A stretch of DNA of 64,000 nucleotides, from NCBI RefSeq assembly GCF_016650815.1, contig NZ_JAEKEZ010000029.1, forward strand, positions 496,001 through 560,000. Direction: 5' to 3'. The notes under the pieces were generated by a model. It saw only the letters and a program-made list of their open reading frames with translations. It was not told the origin of the DNA and ran no database searches. Origin of the DNA: Pseudomonas sp. TH31. Its GTDB lineage: Bacteria; Pseudomonadota; Gammaproteobacteria; Pseudomonadales; Pseudomonadaceae. Positions 53,578 to 62,377 of the stretch are shown here, one piece after another (the first letter of the stretch is position 1; each line of letters starts with the position of its first letter). The translations under genes and the position numbers were made by a program.

Positions 53578-54074
53578 ATGATTGCAGGTATTTCTTCGCG
53601 CACGCCCCAGCAAGCGCTGGCCGCTTTGCTTGACCGCTATGCCCCCGCGCGCCTGTTACTGATTGGCGCCAGCCAATTCCCGGCACTTGAGGCGTTCAAA
53701 CTCGCGCACCCGGACAGTTGTGTCGCTCACGCCGCACCCGGCGCCTTACCTGCGGAACTGGCGGCGCAACGCTTTGATCTGGCGCTGGTGGTCGATTGCC
53801 TGGAGCACCTGCCCAAACGCGACGGCCTGAACCTGCTGGGCGGGATCCGCAACCTCAACGCCAGCCGTATCGCCGTGCTGGCGGACTTACCGGCCAGTGG
53901 CTGGAAGGAAACAGACTTTTTTCCCTGGCCCTGCAAGCCAGCGAACGCTTCCAGCGCGACGATCAGGTGTTGACGTTGTTCACCTATGATTTGCTTGACT
54001 ATAAACAGGTACCCGACTGGCTCAACTCACGGTTCTGGGCCAATCCGGAAAACTTCGGGAAATACTGGTGGTAA
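53578..54074 (+). CDS. DUF6231/SAM-methyltransferase-like protein (frameshifted)
   Basis: A Rossmann-like protein resembling a SAM-dependent methyltransferase without a strong SAM motif. The first frame reads MIAGISSRTPQQALAALLDRYAPARLLLIGASQ to WKETDFF; the rest (SLALQASERFQRDDQ to NPENFGKYWW) is one frame over. One T is missing in the run 53917-53922; restored length is 165 aa. The stop is 4 bases before the YchJ-like start, so the two form an operon. Function unknown. Confidence 0.75.
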
Positions 54075-54078
54075 CGCA

Positions 54079-54555
54079 ATGAGTACATCCATTTGCCCAT
54101 GCGGCAGCGGCACCCTGCTCGATGCCTGCTGCGGTCATTACCATGCCGGTCATCCGGCCCCCTGCGCCGAAGCCTTGATGCGCTCGCGCTACAGCGCCTA
54201 TGTGTTGGGGCTGATCGACTATCTGGTGGCGACTACCCTGCCCGCCCAACAGGCCGGGCTGGATCGTCAGTCCATCGGTGACTGGAGCGCGCAAAGTACC
54301 TGGCTGGGCCTTGAGGTGGAAAGCTCCGAGGTGTTCGGCGGCCAACCGGAACACGCCTTCGTCACCTTCACGGCGCGCTGGCACGACAGCACCGGTGAAC
54401 ATAGCCATCGCGAGCGTTCTTCGTTTGTGCAGAACACCGGGCACTGGTACTTCATCGACCCGACCGTGCAGCTCAAGGCTGGCCGAAATGACGCCTGCCC
54501 CTGTGCAAGCGGACAGAAATTCAAGAAGTGTTGTGCGGGGTATTTCGGGGGTTGA
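54079..54555 (+). CDS. YchJ-family SEC-C protein (UPF0225)
   Basis: A 158-aa protein with zinc-binding SEC-C motifs at both ends (CPCGSGTLLDACCG near residues 6-19; CPCASGQKFKKCC near 141-153) and an NTF2-like core with WLGLEVESSEVFGG and FVTFTARWHDSTGEHSHRERSSF. The start at 54079 gives normal YchJ length; the longer frame upstream overlaps the previous gene. Function unknown; nucleic acid or protein binding is suggested by the SEC-C domain. Confidence 0.88.
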   Translation: MSTSICPCGSGTLLDACCGHYHAGHPAPCAEALMRSRYSAYVLGLIDYLVATTLPAQQAGLDRQSIGDWSAQSTWLGLEVESSEVFGGQPEHAFVTFTARWHDSTGEHSHRERSSFVQNTGHWYFIDPTVQLKAGRNDACPCASGQKFKKCCAGYFGG

Positions 54556-54566
54556 GGTCATGAGCC

Positions 54567-54733
54567 CCTGTAGCCGCTCGCGAAGCCTGCGTTCGGCTCG
54601 GGCCGCGATTGGACGGAGCAGTCGTGGGATCAGGCGCCGCGGTATACCGGTTAGTTCGAGTCGCCAGGATAGGCGACTGCTCCGTCCGATCGCGGCCCGA
54701 GCCAAACGCAGGCTTCGCCAGCTGCTACAAGGG
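54567..54733. repeat. Long hairpin element (167 bp)
   Basis: Arms 54567-54623 and 54674-54733 are almost fully complementary (cores GCGAAGCCTGCG with CGCAGGCTTCGC; GACGGAGCAGTCG with CGACTGCTCCGTC), enclosing about 50 bases. The core differs from the shorter REP families here, so it is a separate family. Confidence 0.85.
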
Positions 54734-54745
54734 AGAAACACCACC

Positions 54746-55231
54746 ATGCTCAGTCAACCTCGTACGTTATATCTGCTCACCCTGCTCGCCTTCCTGAACC
54801 TCAGCGGCTGCGCATCCTGGTTCAGCAACGACGAACCGGATCCCCAGGTACATCTGGTCAAGGTCGAGGTGGTGCGGGCCAAACTGCTGGAGCAGAAATT
54901 CCTGCTGCACTTTCGCGTCGACAACCCGAACGACAGTGACTTGACCGTGCGCAGCCTCGAATACCGCATTTATCTGGGCGACATGCTGCTGACCGAAGGC
55001 GAGCACGAGCACTGGTTCACCGTCGGCCCCAAGCACAGCGCCTATTTCAAAGTGCCGATTCGCACCAACCTGTGGCCCAAGGTCCGGGACGTGGTGAAAA
55101 TGCTGAAAAACCCCAGGCAACCTGTGCCCTATCGTCTGGAAGGTGAATTGGAAACCGGTTTATTCATCGCGCACTACGTGCACCTGGCGCGCAATGGCGT
55201 GATAATCCCCGCCGATTTAATTCCGGAGTAA
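54746..55231 (+). CDS. LEA14-type (WHy domain) lipoprotein
   Basis: A 161-aa lipoprotein; MLSQPRTLYLLTLLAFLNLSGCASW gives the lipobox LSGC. The rest is a beta-sandwich water-stress/hypersensitive-response (WHy) domain (FLLHFRVDNPNDSDLTVRSLEYRIYLGD and GKVPI-like RIPV strands). The start at 54746 follows a GGGAGAAAC site; the open frame upstream from 54278 overlaps other genes and was rejected. The small SEC-C gene begins 5 bases after the stop, same strand. Confidence 0.83.
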   Translation: MLSQPRTLYLLTLLAFLNLSGCASWFSNDEPDPQVHLVKVEVVRAKLLEQKFLLHFRVDNPNDSDLTVRSLEYRIYLGDMLLTEGEHEHWFTVGPKHSAYFKVPIRTNLWPKVRDVVKMLKNPRQPVPYRLEGELETGLFIAHYVHLARNGVIIPADLIPE

Positions 55232-55236
55232 ACCCG

Positions 55237-55452
55237 ATGACCCAGCAACCCCATGTCCATGGCCCAGACTGCAACCACGATCATGACGATCATGCCCACG
55301 ACCAGCATGATCACGACCATGGCCATGTCCACGGCCCGAACTGCGGCCATGCCCACCAGGAACCGGTGCGCAACGCCCTGAAAGACGTCGGTCGTAACGA
55401 CCCGTGCCCATGCGGCAACGGCAAGAAATTCAAGAAGTGCCACGGCGCTTGA
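55237..55452 (+). CDS. His-rich SEC-C metal-binding protein
   Basis: A 71-aa protein. Its N-terminal half is His/Asp-rich (HVHGPDCNHDHDDHAHDQHD...), suited to binding Zn or Ni, followed by a C-terminal SEC-C motif (NDPCPCGNGKKFKKCHG). It follows the LEA14 lipoprotein by 5 bases, so the two are co-transcribed. Metal storage or delivery is a guess. Confidence 0.8.
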   Translation: MTQQPHVHGPDCNHDHDDHAHDQHDHDHGHVHGPNCGHAHQEPVRNALKDVGRNDPCPCGNGKKFKKCHGA

Positions 55453-55489
55453 TGCTTCGGGCGAAGATCGTCTTCGCCCGTTGAATCGC

Positions 55490-55769
55490 CATCGCGAGCA
55501 GGCTCGCTCCCACATTTGATCGGCGCCGTACACAGCCGTTGTGCGCACAGCAGATCCCCTGTGGGAGCGGGCTTGCTCGCGAATACGGTCAATCATTCAA
55601 CATTTATGTCGACTGACCCGGCGCCTTCGCGAGCAAGCCCGCTCCCACCTTTGATCTGCGGCCACCACAGGTTCCTGTAGGAGCGAGGCTTGCCCGCGAA
55701 GAACGTTGACGCGGTGAGACTGAGTGACCGAGGCGCCCTTTTCGCGGGCAAGCCTTGCTCCTACAGGGA
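55490..55769. repeat. Cluster of REP elements
   Basis: A solitary CGCGAGCAGGCTCGCTCCCAC copy, then an inverted pair (55559-55651, GTGGGAGCGGGCTTGCTCGC type) and another pair (55674-55769, CTGTAGGAGCGAGGCTTGCC type). This fills the 319-bp gap before the isochorismatase-like gene. Confidence 0.85.
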
Positions 55770-55771
55770 TT

Positions 55772-56329
55772 TCAGTCAGCCTTCAAAATCTGTGAGCTGC
55801 TGACGACTGTCGCGTACTCGCCCTGCAAATTCCCCAGAGACATGGCATGCACCTCCTCGGCTGAACGGGCAGTGCCGAAAAAATCAGCCTTGTCGAAGGT
55901 AAAGCACGCATCCTCCACCACCCACGCATCAAACCCCAGATTGCCGGCCGTTCGCGCCGTGGACTCCACCGAGTTGTTGGTTGCCACGCCAACGATGATC
56001 AGTTGATCAATCCCCGCCTCGCGCAAAACCGCCTCCAGCCCCGTGGTACAAAACGCATCCGGCACCTGTTTCTGAATCAGTTGCTCACCGGCCTTTGGCT
56101 GAAACCGTTCCTGAAATTCCACGCCGGATTGCTGCGGCCAGAACACCGACTCCGGGGAGCGAGACAGGTGCTGCACGTGAATCACTGGCCGCCCGGTTCG
56201 ACGCCAAAACGCCAGCAAATCGAGGATTCGCGCCTCGGCCTGAGGATTATTCCGACGCCCCAGCTTCGGATGCAGGATGCCTTTTTGTTGATCAATGATG
56301 ATCAACGCTGCGTTGGTGTTGAACTCCAT
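55772..56329 (-). CDS. Isochorismatase-fold protein lacking the usual Cys
   Basis: A 185-aa cysteine hydrolase-fold protein from MEFNTNAALIIIDQQKG. Asp13 (IIIDQQ) and Lys87 (QKQVPDAF) of the usual triad are present, but the position normally filled by Cys (TN-x-C-V) reads TNNSVESTARTAG, with Ser at about 120. It may still act with Ser, or bind a ligand without hydrolysis. Monocistronic. Confidence 0.82.
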   Translation of the reverse strand: MEFNTNAALIIIDQQKGILHPKLGRRNNPQAEARILDLLAFWRRTGRPVIHVQHLSRSPESVFWPQQSGVEFQERFQPKAGEQLIQKQVPDAFCTTGLEAVLREAGIDQLIIVGVATNNSVESTARTAGNLGFDAWVVEDACFTFDKADFFGTARSAEEVHAMSLGNLQGEYATVVSSSQILKAD

Positions 56330-56474
56330 GCTGACTTTTCTCATGTCGGGTCATTGAATTTCACGCACTTCAGCATCACCTCCTCCTACAGGCAAGCTCT
56401 CCAGTGCAAACAGGACGACCTAATGCGAGCGGTTGCTGTCCGTATCTAACGACGTCTATTTTTTGGAGCACTCC

Positions 56475-57119
56475 ATGATCGACCTGTATTACTGGACCAC
56501 CCCCAACGGCCACAAAATCTCGATATTCCTCGAAGAGGCCGGCCTCAAGTACGACGTGCACCCGATCAACATCAGCCAGAACGATCAATTCAAACCTGAA
56601 TTCCTGAAGATTTCGCCGAACAACAAAATCCCGGCCATCGTTGATCATGAGCCGGCCGATGGCGGCGCGCCGTTATCGCTGTTCGAATCCGGGGCGATTC
56701 TGTTGTACCTGGCGGAGAAAACCGGCAAGTTCCTGCCCAAGGACCTGCGCGGGCGCCAGCAAGCGCTGCAATGGCTATTCTGGCAGATGGGCGGCCTGGG
56801 GCCGATGGCCGGGCAGAATCATCACTTCAGTCAGTTCGCGCCGGAAAAAATCCCTTACGCGATCAAACGCTACATCGACGAAACCACCCGCCTCTATGGC
56901 GTGCTCGACAAGCAGCTGGCGAGCCATGAATTCGTCGCCGGCAGTGAGTACAGCATTGCTGACATGGCGATTTACCCGTGGATCGTTTCCCACAAGTGGC
57001 AGAGCCAGGACCTGGAAGACTTCCCCAACGTGTTGCGCTGGTTCAACCACATCCAGAACCGCCCGGCGACGGTGAAGGCGTATGCGATTGCGGCGAAGGT
57101 CAACCCGCCCAAGTCCTGA
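56475..57119 (+). CDS. Glutathione S-transferase, YghU/YfcG (Nu-class) type
   Basis: A 214-aa cytoplasmic GST. The N-terminus MIDLYYWTTPNGHKISIFLEEAG has the TPNG motif of the Nu class, which often acts as a disulfide-bond reductase on glutathione. SPNNKIPAIVD and LFESGAILLYLAEKTG form the thioredoxin fold; the C-terminal helical domain carries EYSIADMAIYPW. The start at 56475 has a GGAGCAC site. Monocistronic, followed by a REP element. Confidence 0.88.
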   Translation: MIDLYYWTTPNGHKISIFLEEAGLKYDVHPINISQNDQFKPEFLKISPNNKIPAIVDHEPADGGAPLSLFESGAILLYLAEKTGKFLPKDLRGRQQALQWLFWQMGGLGPMAGQNHHFSQFAPEKIPYAIKRYIDETTRLYGVLDKQLASHEFVAGSEYSIADMAIYPWIVSHKWQSQDLEDFPNVLRWFNHIQNRPATVKAYAIAAKVNPPKS

Positions 57120-57138
57120 TTTCAGGCCAGGAAGATCA

Positions 57139-57217
57139 ACAGATCGCAGCCTTCGGCAGCTCCTACACGGGATTGGTGTTCCTCCTGTAGGAGTTGCCCA
57201 AGGTTGCGATCCTTTGC
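57139..57217. repeat. Degenerate REP palindrome
   Basis: ATCGCAGCCTTCGGCAGCTCC with an imperfect inverted copy ending GTTGCGATCC. Confidence 0.75.
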
Positions 57218-57324
57218 GTTTATCCGACAAAACCTGAAATAACCCCGCGCCCCGCTTGCGCGGCCACCTCCTGCTCACTAACGTAGCGCCTTTATTGTGT
57301 TACTACCCCCGCAGGAGCTTTGCC

Positions 57325-59774
57325 ATGGCCTCGCCAGCCCTTACACATTTTCTTCCCCGGTTCGGCGTTGCCGCAGCAGTGGCCGGTGTTTTGAGCCTGA
57401 CCGGTTGTCAGACCTGGAACACCCAGGACACCCTCCCGCCGACCTCTGGCGTACAGCCGCTCAAGGGCCTGGCGCAGAACGTTTCGGTTCGACGCAATGC
57501 CATGGGCATGCCGTTGATCGAAAGCAACAGCTTCCACGACGCGTTGTTCACCCTCGGTTACGTACACGCCAGCGACCGCATTACCCAAATGGTGACCATG
57601 CGCCTGCTGGCCGAAGGACGCCTGGCAGAAATGTCCGGCCCGGACCTGCTCGACGCCGACCGCTACATGCGCGCCGTCAATCTGAAGAAAAGCGCCGGCG
57701 AGCTGTACAAGGCGTCATCGCCACGGCTCAAGCGCTTCTTCGAAGTCTATGCCCGGGGCGTCAACGCTTACCTGTTCCGCTACCGCGACAAGTTGCCGGC
57801 AGACCTCGCTGCTACCGGCTACAAGCCTGAATACTGGAAGCCGGAAGATTCGGCGCTGATTTTCTGCCTGTTGAATTTCAGCCAGTCGGCCAACCTGCCG
57901 GAAGAAATTTCCTCGCTGGTACTCGCCCAAACCGTCAGTACCGACAAGCTCCCATGGCTGACACCGTCCGCGCCCGACGAAAAACTGCCGTTGGCCGAAG
58001 CGGAAAAACTCCAGGACATCAAGCTCAACGGCGCGATCCGGGCCTGGCCGAAATCACCAAGGCCACCGGGCAACTGTCCGACCTGAACCTGCTGGGCGCC
58101 ACCTCGTCGAATAACTGGGCGATCGGCCCGCAACGCAGCCGCAGCGGCAAAAGCCTGCTGGCCAGCGACAGTCACGGGCCGATGGGCGTGCCGTCGCTGT
58201 ACAGCTATGTGCAGATCCGCGCGCCGAAATACCAGGCGGCGGGCGTCAGCATTGCCGGTCTACCGATGGTGCTGGGCGGTTTCAACGGCAAAGTGGCGTG
58301 GAGCATGACCACGGTCATGGGTGACAACCAGGACCTGTTCCTGGAAAAAATCAAACGCCAGGGCAATGGTCTTTCCTACGAAGTCAGTGGCAAATGGCAG
58401 CCGGTGGGCGTGCGTAACGAAACCTACTTCGTCAAAGGCCAGCGGCCGATTCGCGAAGCGGTGTACGAAACCCGCCATGGGCCCCTGCTCAACAGCGCCC
58501 AGGGCCTGGCGATGGCCAATGGTTTCGGCCTGGCCTTGCAGACCCCGAGTTTCACCGACGACAAGACCCTGGACGCGTTTTTCGACCTGTCTCGGGCCCA
58601 GACCGTAGAGAAAGCCTCGGACGCCAGCCGTGAAATCCGCGCCATCGCCCTGAACCTGGTATTTGCCGACGCCAGCAGCATTGGCTGGCAAGTCACCGGT
58701 CGTTACCCGAACCGCCGTGAAGGCGAAGGCTTGCTGCCATCGCCTGGCTGGGACGGTCGCTACGATTGGGACGGTTACGCCGACCCGATGCTGCACCCGT
58801 ACGATCAGGACCCGGCCCAAGGCTGGCTCGGTACTGCCAACCAGCGGGTCATTCCCCATGGTTACGGCATGCAGTTGTCCAACTCCTGGGCAGCTCCGGA
58901 ACGTGGCGAACGTCTGGCGGAACTGGCCGGCGTCGGCAAGCACGACACCCGCAGCCTGATCGCCATGCAATACGACCAGACCACCACTTTCGCCGCAAAA
59001 CTGAAGAAAATGTTTGAGGCTCCGGGCATGTCCCAACCGCTGAAACAGGCGATCGAAGCGCTGCCGGTGGCCGATCGTGGCAAGGCACGCGAGGCGTTGA
59101 CGCGTTTGATGGCGTTCGACGGCAAGCTCAGCCCGACCTCCGCTGATGCAGCGATTTATGAACTGTTCCTGCAAGAAAGCATGAAGCAAATCTTCCTTGA
59201 CGAACTGGGCCCGGAAACCAGCCCGGCGTGGAAAGCCTTTGTCGCCAACGGCAAGTTGTCCTATGCGGCTCAGGCCGATCACTTGCTGGGGCGCGAAGAC
59301 AGCCCGTTTTGGGATGACATTCGCACACCGCAGAAAGAAGACAAACCGGCGGTCCTCGCCCGTAGCCTGGCGGCAGCGATCACTGCGGGGGACAGTCAGT
59401 TGGGCGGCGATCACAAAGCCTGGCAGTGGGGCAAACTGCACCGCTACGAGTGGAAAAATGCCAGTGGCCAGACCGTGCGCGGGCCAGTGGCGGCCGGTGG
59501 CGATCACACCTCGCTGAACACAGCGGCATTCGCTTGGGGTCAGGACTTCAGCACCACGCTGGTGCCGTCCATGCGCTTTATCGTCGACTTCGGCCAGGCC
59601 GAACCGCTGATGGGCCAGAACGGTACGGGCCAGTCCGGCAACCCGGCGAGCCCGAACTACCTCGACAGCATCGATCCGTGGCTCAAGGGCCAGTACATGA
59701 GCCTGCCAATGCAGCCGCAGAACTTTGACAAGGTGTATGGCAAGGCGCGGTTGACGCTTACACCGGGCAAGTAA
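57325..59774 (+). CDS. quiP: QuiP-like penicillin acylase-family enzyme (frameshifted)
   Basis: An Ntn-hydrolase of the penicillin/acyl-homoserine lactone acylase family; P. aeruginosa QuiP degrades long-chain AHLs. MASPALTHFLPRFGVAAAVAGVLSLTGCQ has a lipobox LTGC at residues 25-28. The nucleophile is likely Ser262 (TSSNNWAIG), after autocleavage. The frame breaks after codon 239 (one G missing in 58040-58042); the restored protein is 816 aa, near the QuiP length, with GLAEITKATG joining the parts. A GCAGGAG site precedes the ATG. Quorum-quenching is inferred, not shown. Confidence 0.8.
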
Positions 59775-59792
59775 GGTTTAACGCCCATACCC

Positions 59793-59881
59793 TGTGGGAG
59801 CGAGCCTGCTCGCGAAGAGGGTGTGTCAGATAAAATTATTTTGACTGACGCACCCTCTTCGCGAGCAAGCCCGCTCCCACA
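59793..59881. repeat. REP/REPIN palindrome
   Basis: CTGTGGGAGCGAGCCTGCTCGCG and an inverted copy ending AGCAAGCCCGCTCCCACAG flank about 40 bases. Confidence 0.85.
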
Positions 59882-59997
59882 GTTTTTTGCGCCAGCTTGA
59901 ACCAAGATGGTGCAGCATTTTTCCGGCGCCCATTTTCGTGCACAAATGCGTCATAACCTTTTCTTTAATCACCTTTTAAAACGCTTGTTCGGGACTC

Positions 59998-60013
59998 TGG
60001 TTCGGAAATTGCT
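59998..60013 (+). promoter_or_regulatory. Sigma-54-like promoter upstream of aotJ
   Basis: TGGTTCGGAAATTGCT matches the -24/-12 consensus TGGCACG-N4-TTGCW at 10 of 12 defined positions, with exact GG-N10-GC spacing. It lies 80 bases before the aotJ ATG. Confidence 0.55.
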
Positions 60014-60092
60014 ACTTTCATTAGGTCTTACGCTTTCCAGTAACAATAATTCTGCGCCACAAGCGCTCATATTGGTTCTTAGGGATTGAATA

Positions 60093-60875
60093 ATGAAAAA
60101 AGCATTGCTGACCCTTTCTGCACTGGCGTTGTGCATGGCTGCCGGCTCCGCGCTGGCCAAGGAATACAAAGAACTGCGTTTTGGCGTTGACCCTTCCTAC
60201 GCACCGTTCGAGTCCAAAGCGGCCGACGGCAGCTTGGTGGGCTTCGATATCGATCTGGGTAACGCGATCTGCGCCGAGCTGAAGGTCAAGTGCAAATGGG
60301 TCGAAAGCGATTTCGACGGCATGATTCCGGGCCTCAAGGCCAATAAATTCGACGGCGTGATCTCTTCGATGACCGTCACCGAAGCCCGCTCGAAAGTCAT
60401 CGACTTCTCCAGCGAGCTGTTCTCCGGTCCGACATCCTTCGTGTTCAAGAAAGGTTCGGGCGTCAGCGCCGACATCGCTTCGTTGAAGGGCAAAAAGGTC
60501 GGTTACGAGCAGGGCACCATCCAGGAAGCCTACGCCAAAGCCGTGCTGGACAAGGCTGGTGTGACCACTCAGGCCTACGCCAACCAGGATCAGGTCTATG
60601 CGGACCTGACCTCTGGTCGTCTGGATGCCTCGATTCAGGACATGCTGCAAGCCGAACTGGGCTTTTTGAAGTCGCCACAAGGCGCCGATTACGAAGTCAG
60701 CAAGCCAGTTGATGATCCGCTGCTGCCAGCCAAAACGGCTGTCGGTATCTCGAAAGGTAACAAAGACCTCAAGGCACTTCTTGATAAAGGTATCAAAGCG
60801 TTACACGACGATGGCACCTACGCCACCATTCAGAAGAAACACTTTGGCGATCTGAATCTGTACAGCGGCAAATAA
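60093..60875 (+). CDS. aotJ: Basic amino acid-binding protein AotJ/HisJ-like
   Basis: A 260-aa periplasmic receptor of the Lys/Arg/Orn/His family. The signal peptide ends GSALA at residue 22; ELRFGVDPSYAPFESKAADGSLVGFDIDLGNAICAELK is the diagnostic start. The order that follows (permease, permease, AstE-like, ATPase) matches aotJQMOP of P. aeruginosa, used for arginine/ornithine uptake. A hairpin after the gene separates it from the permeases. Confidence 0.85.
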   Translation: MKKALLTLSALALCMAAGSALAKEYKELRFGVDPSYAPFESKAADGSLVGFDIDLGNAICAELKVKCKWVESDFDGMIPGLKANKFDGVISSMTVTEARSKVIDFSSELFSGPTSFVFKKGSGVSADIASLKGKKVGYEQGTIQEAYAKAVLDKAGVTTQAYANQDQVYADLTSGRLDASIQDMLQAELGFLKSPQGADYEVSKPVDDPLLPAKTAVGISKGNKDLKALLDKGIKALHDDGTYATIQKKHFGDLNLYSGK

Positions 60876-60881
60876 TGCCCG

Positions 60882-60910
60882 GCGCCCATCTCGCGATGGG
60901 CGCTTTTTTT
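60882..60910 (+). terminator. Terminator/attenuator after aotJ
   Basis: GCGCCCATC pairs with GATGGGCGC around TCGC, followed by seven T. It would lower permease expression relative to receptor. Confidence 0.85.
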
Positions 60911-60931
60911 ACTCGATCAGGTTGCTGATTT

Positions 60932-61660
60932 ATGTTCGAAAACCTCTTACAAAACCTGGGGCTCTCAGCCTTCAGCCTCAAGGGCTTCGGTCCTTTGCTG
61001 TTGGAAGGCACCTGGATGACCATCAAATTATCGGTGTTGTCGCTTTTAGTGTCCGTGTTGCTCGGACTGCTCGGCGCCAGTGCCAAACTGTCCAAAGTCA
61101 AACTGCTGCGCGTACCCGCGCAGGTCTACACCACGCTGATTCGTGGGGTGCCGGACCTGGTGCTGATGCTGCTGATCTTCTACAGCCTGCAAACCTGGCT
61201 GACGACGCTCACCGAGTACATGGATTGGGAATACATCGAAATCAACCCGTTCAGCGCCGGGGTCATCACCCTGGGCTTCATTTACGGCGCGTACTTCACT
61301 GAAACCTTCCGCGGGGCGATTCTCTCCGTACCGCGTGGCCAGGTTGAAGCCGCCACCGCTTATGGCCTGAAACGCGGCCAACGCTTTCGTCTTGTGGTGT
61401 TCCCGCAAATGATGCGTTTCGCCATGCCAGGCATCGGCAACAACTGGATGGTGATACTCAAAGCCACTGCCCTGGTCTCGATCATCGGCCTTGCCGATCT
61501 GGTCAAGGCTGCGCAGGACGCCGGTAAAAGCACCTATCAACTGTTCTACTTCCTGGTGCTGGCAGCGCTGATCTACCTGCTAATCACCAGTGCCTCCAAC
61601 TTCGTCCTGCGCTGGCTTGAACGCCGCTACGCCGCCGGCTCCCGGGAGGCCGTACGATGA
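60932..61660 (+). CDS. aotQ: Basic amino acid ABC permease AotQ/HisQ-like
   Basis: A 242-aa inner-membrane permease. YGAYFTETFRGAILSVPRGQVEAATAYGLKRGQ is the EAA loop that contacts the ATPase, and GVPDLVLMLLIFYSLQTWL is an early TM segment. It has about five TM helices. The stop overlaps the aotM ATG (ATGA), so the two are translationally coupled. Confidence 0.9.
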   Translation: MFENLLQNLGLSAFSLKGFGPLLLEGTWMTIKLSVLSLLVSVLLGLLGASAKLSKVKLLRVPAQVYTTLIRGVPDLVLMLLIFYSLQTWLTTLTEYMDWEYIEINPFSAGVITLGFIYGAYFTETFRGAILSVPRGQVEAATAYGLKRGQRFRLVVFPQMMRFAMPGIGNNWMVILKATALVSIIGLADLVKAAQDAGKSTYQLFYFLVLAALIYLLITSASNFVLRWLERRYAAGSREAVR

Positions 61661-62365
61661 TCGAACTCTTGCAGGAATACTGGAAACCCTTCCTTTATAC
61701 CGACGGTTACCACATCACCGGCCTGGCCATGACCATGTGGCTGCTCAGCGCCTCGATCTTCATCGGTTTCCTGGTGTCGATCCCGCTGTCCATTGCCGGG
61801 TTTCCCCAGCTTCTACATTCGCTGGCCGGTGCAGTTCTATACCTATCTGTTCCGTGGTACGCCTCTCTATATCCAGCTGCTGATTTGTTACACCGGGATC
61901 TACAGCCTGGCCGCCATCCGTGCGCAACCGGTGCTGGACGCGTTCTTTCGCGATGCGATGAACTGCACCATCCTGGCCTTCGCCCTGAACACCTGCGCCT
62001 ACACCACGGAGATTTTCGCCGGGGCGATCCGCAGCATGAACCACGGTGAAGTTGAAGCGGCCAAGGCCTACGGTCTGACAGGCTGGAAGCTCTATGCCTA
62101 CGTGATCATGCCGTCAGCCCTGCGTCGCTCGTTGCCTTATTACAGCAACGAAGTGATTCTGATGCTGCACTCGACCACCGTGGCGTTCACCGCGACCATC
62201 CCGGACATCCTGAAAGTCGCCCGGGACGCCAACTCGGCGACCTTCCTGACCTTCCAGTCGTTTGGCATTGCCGCGCTGATCTACCTGAGCGTTACCTTTG
62301 CGCTGGTCGGTTTGTTCCGCCTCGCCGAGCGCCGATGGCTGGCCTTCCTCGGGCCGACTCACTAG
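61657..62365 (+). CDS. aotM: Basic amino acid ABC permease AotM/HisM-like (frameshifted)
   Basis: The partner permease of AotQ. The first frame gives MIELLQEYWKPFLYTDGYHITGLAMTMWLL to IPLSIA; the rest (FYIRWPVQFYTYLFRGTPLYIQ to LAERRWLAFLGPTH) is in another frame. Two bases appear missing, one near 61796-61797 and one near 61804-61807, both C runs; restored length is 236 aa with LSIARVSPSFYIRW, as expected for the family. YTTEIFAGAIRSMNHGEVEAAKAYGLTG is the EAA loop. Confidence 0.87.
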
Positions 62366-62377
62366 GATTTTCTTCAG

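Noticed and set aside
55490..55769. CRISPR array
   Set aside because: The repeats are inverted REP pairs of two types with unequal spacing, not direct repeats with uniform spacers, and no cas gene is near.
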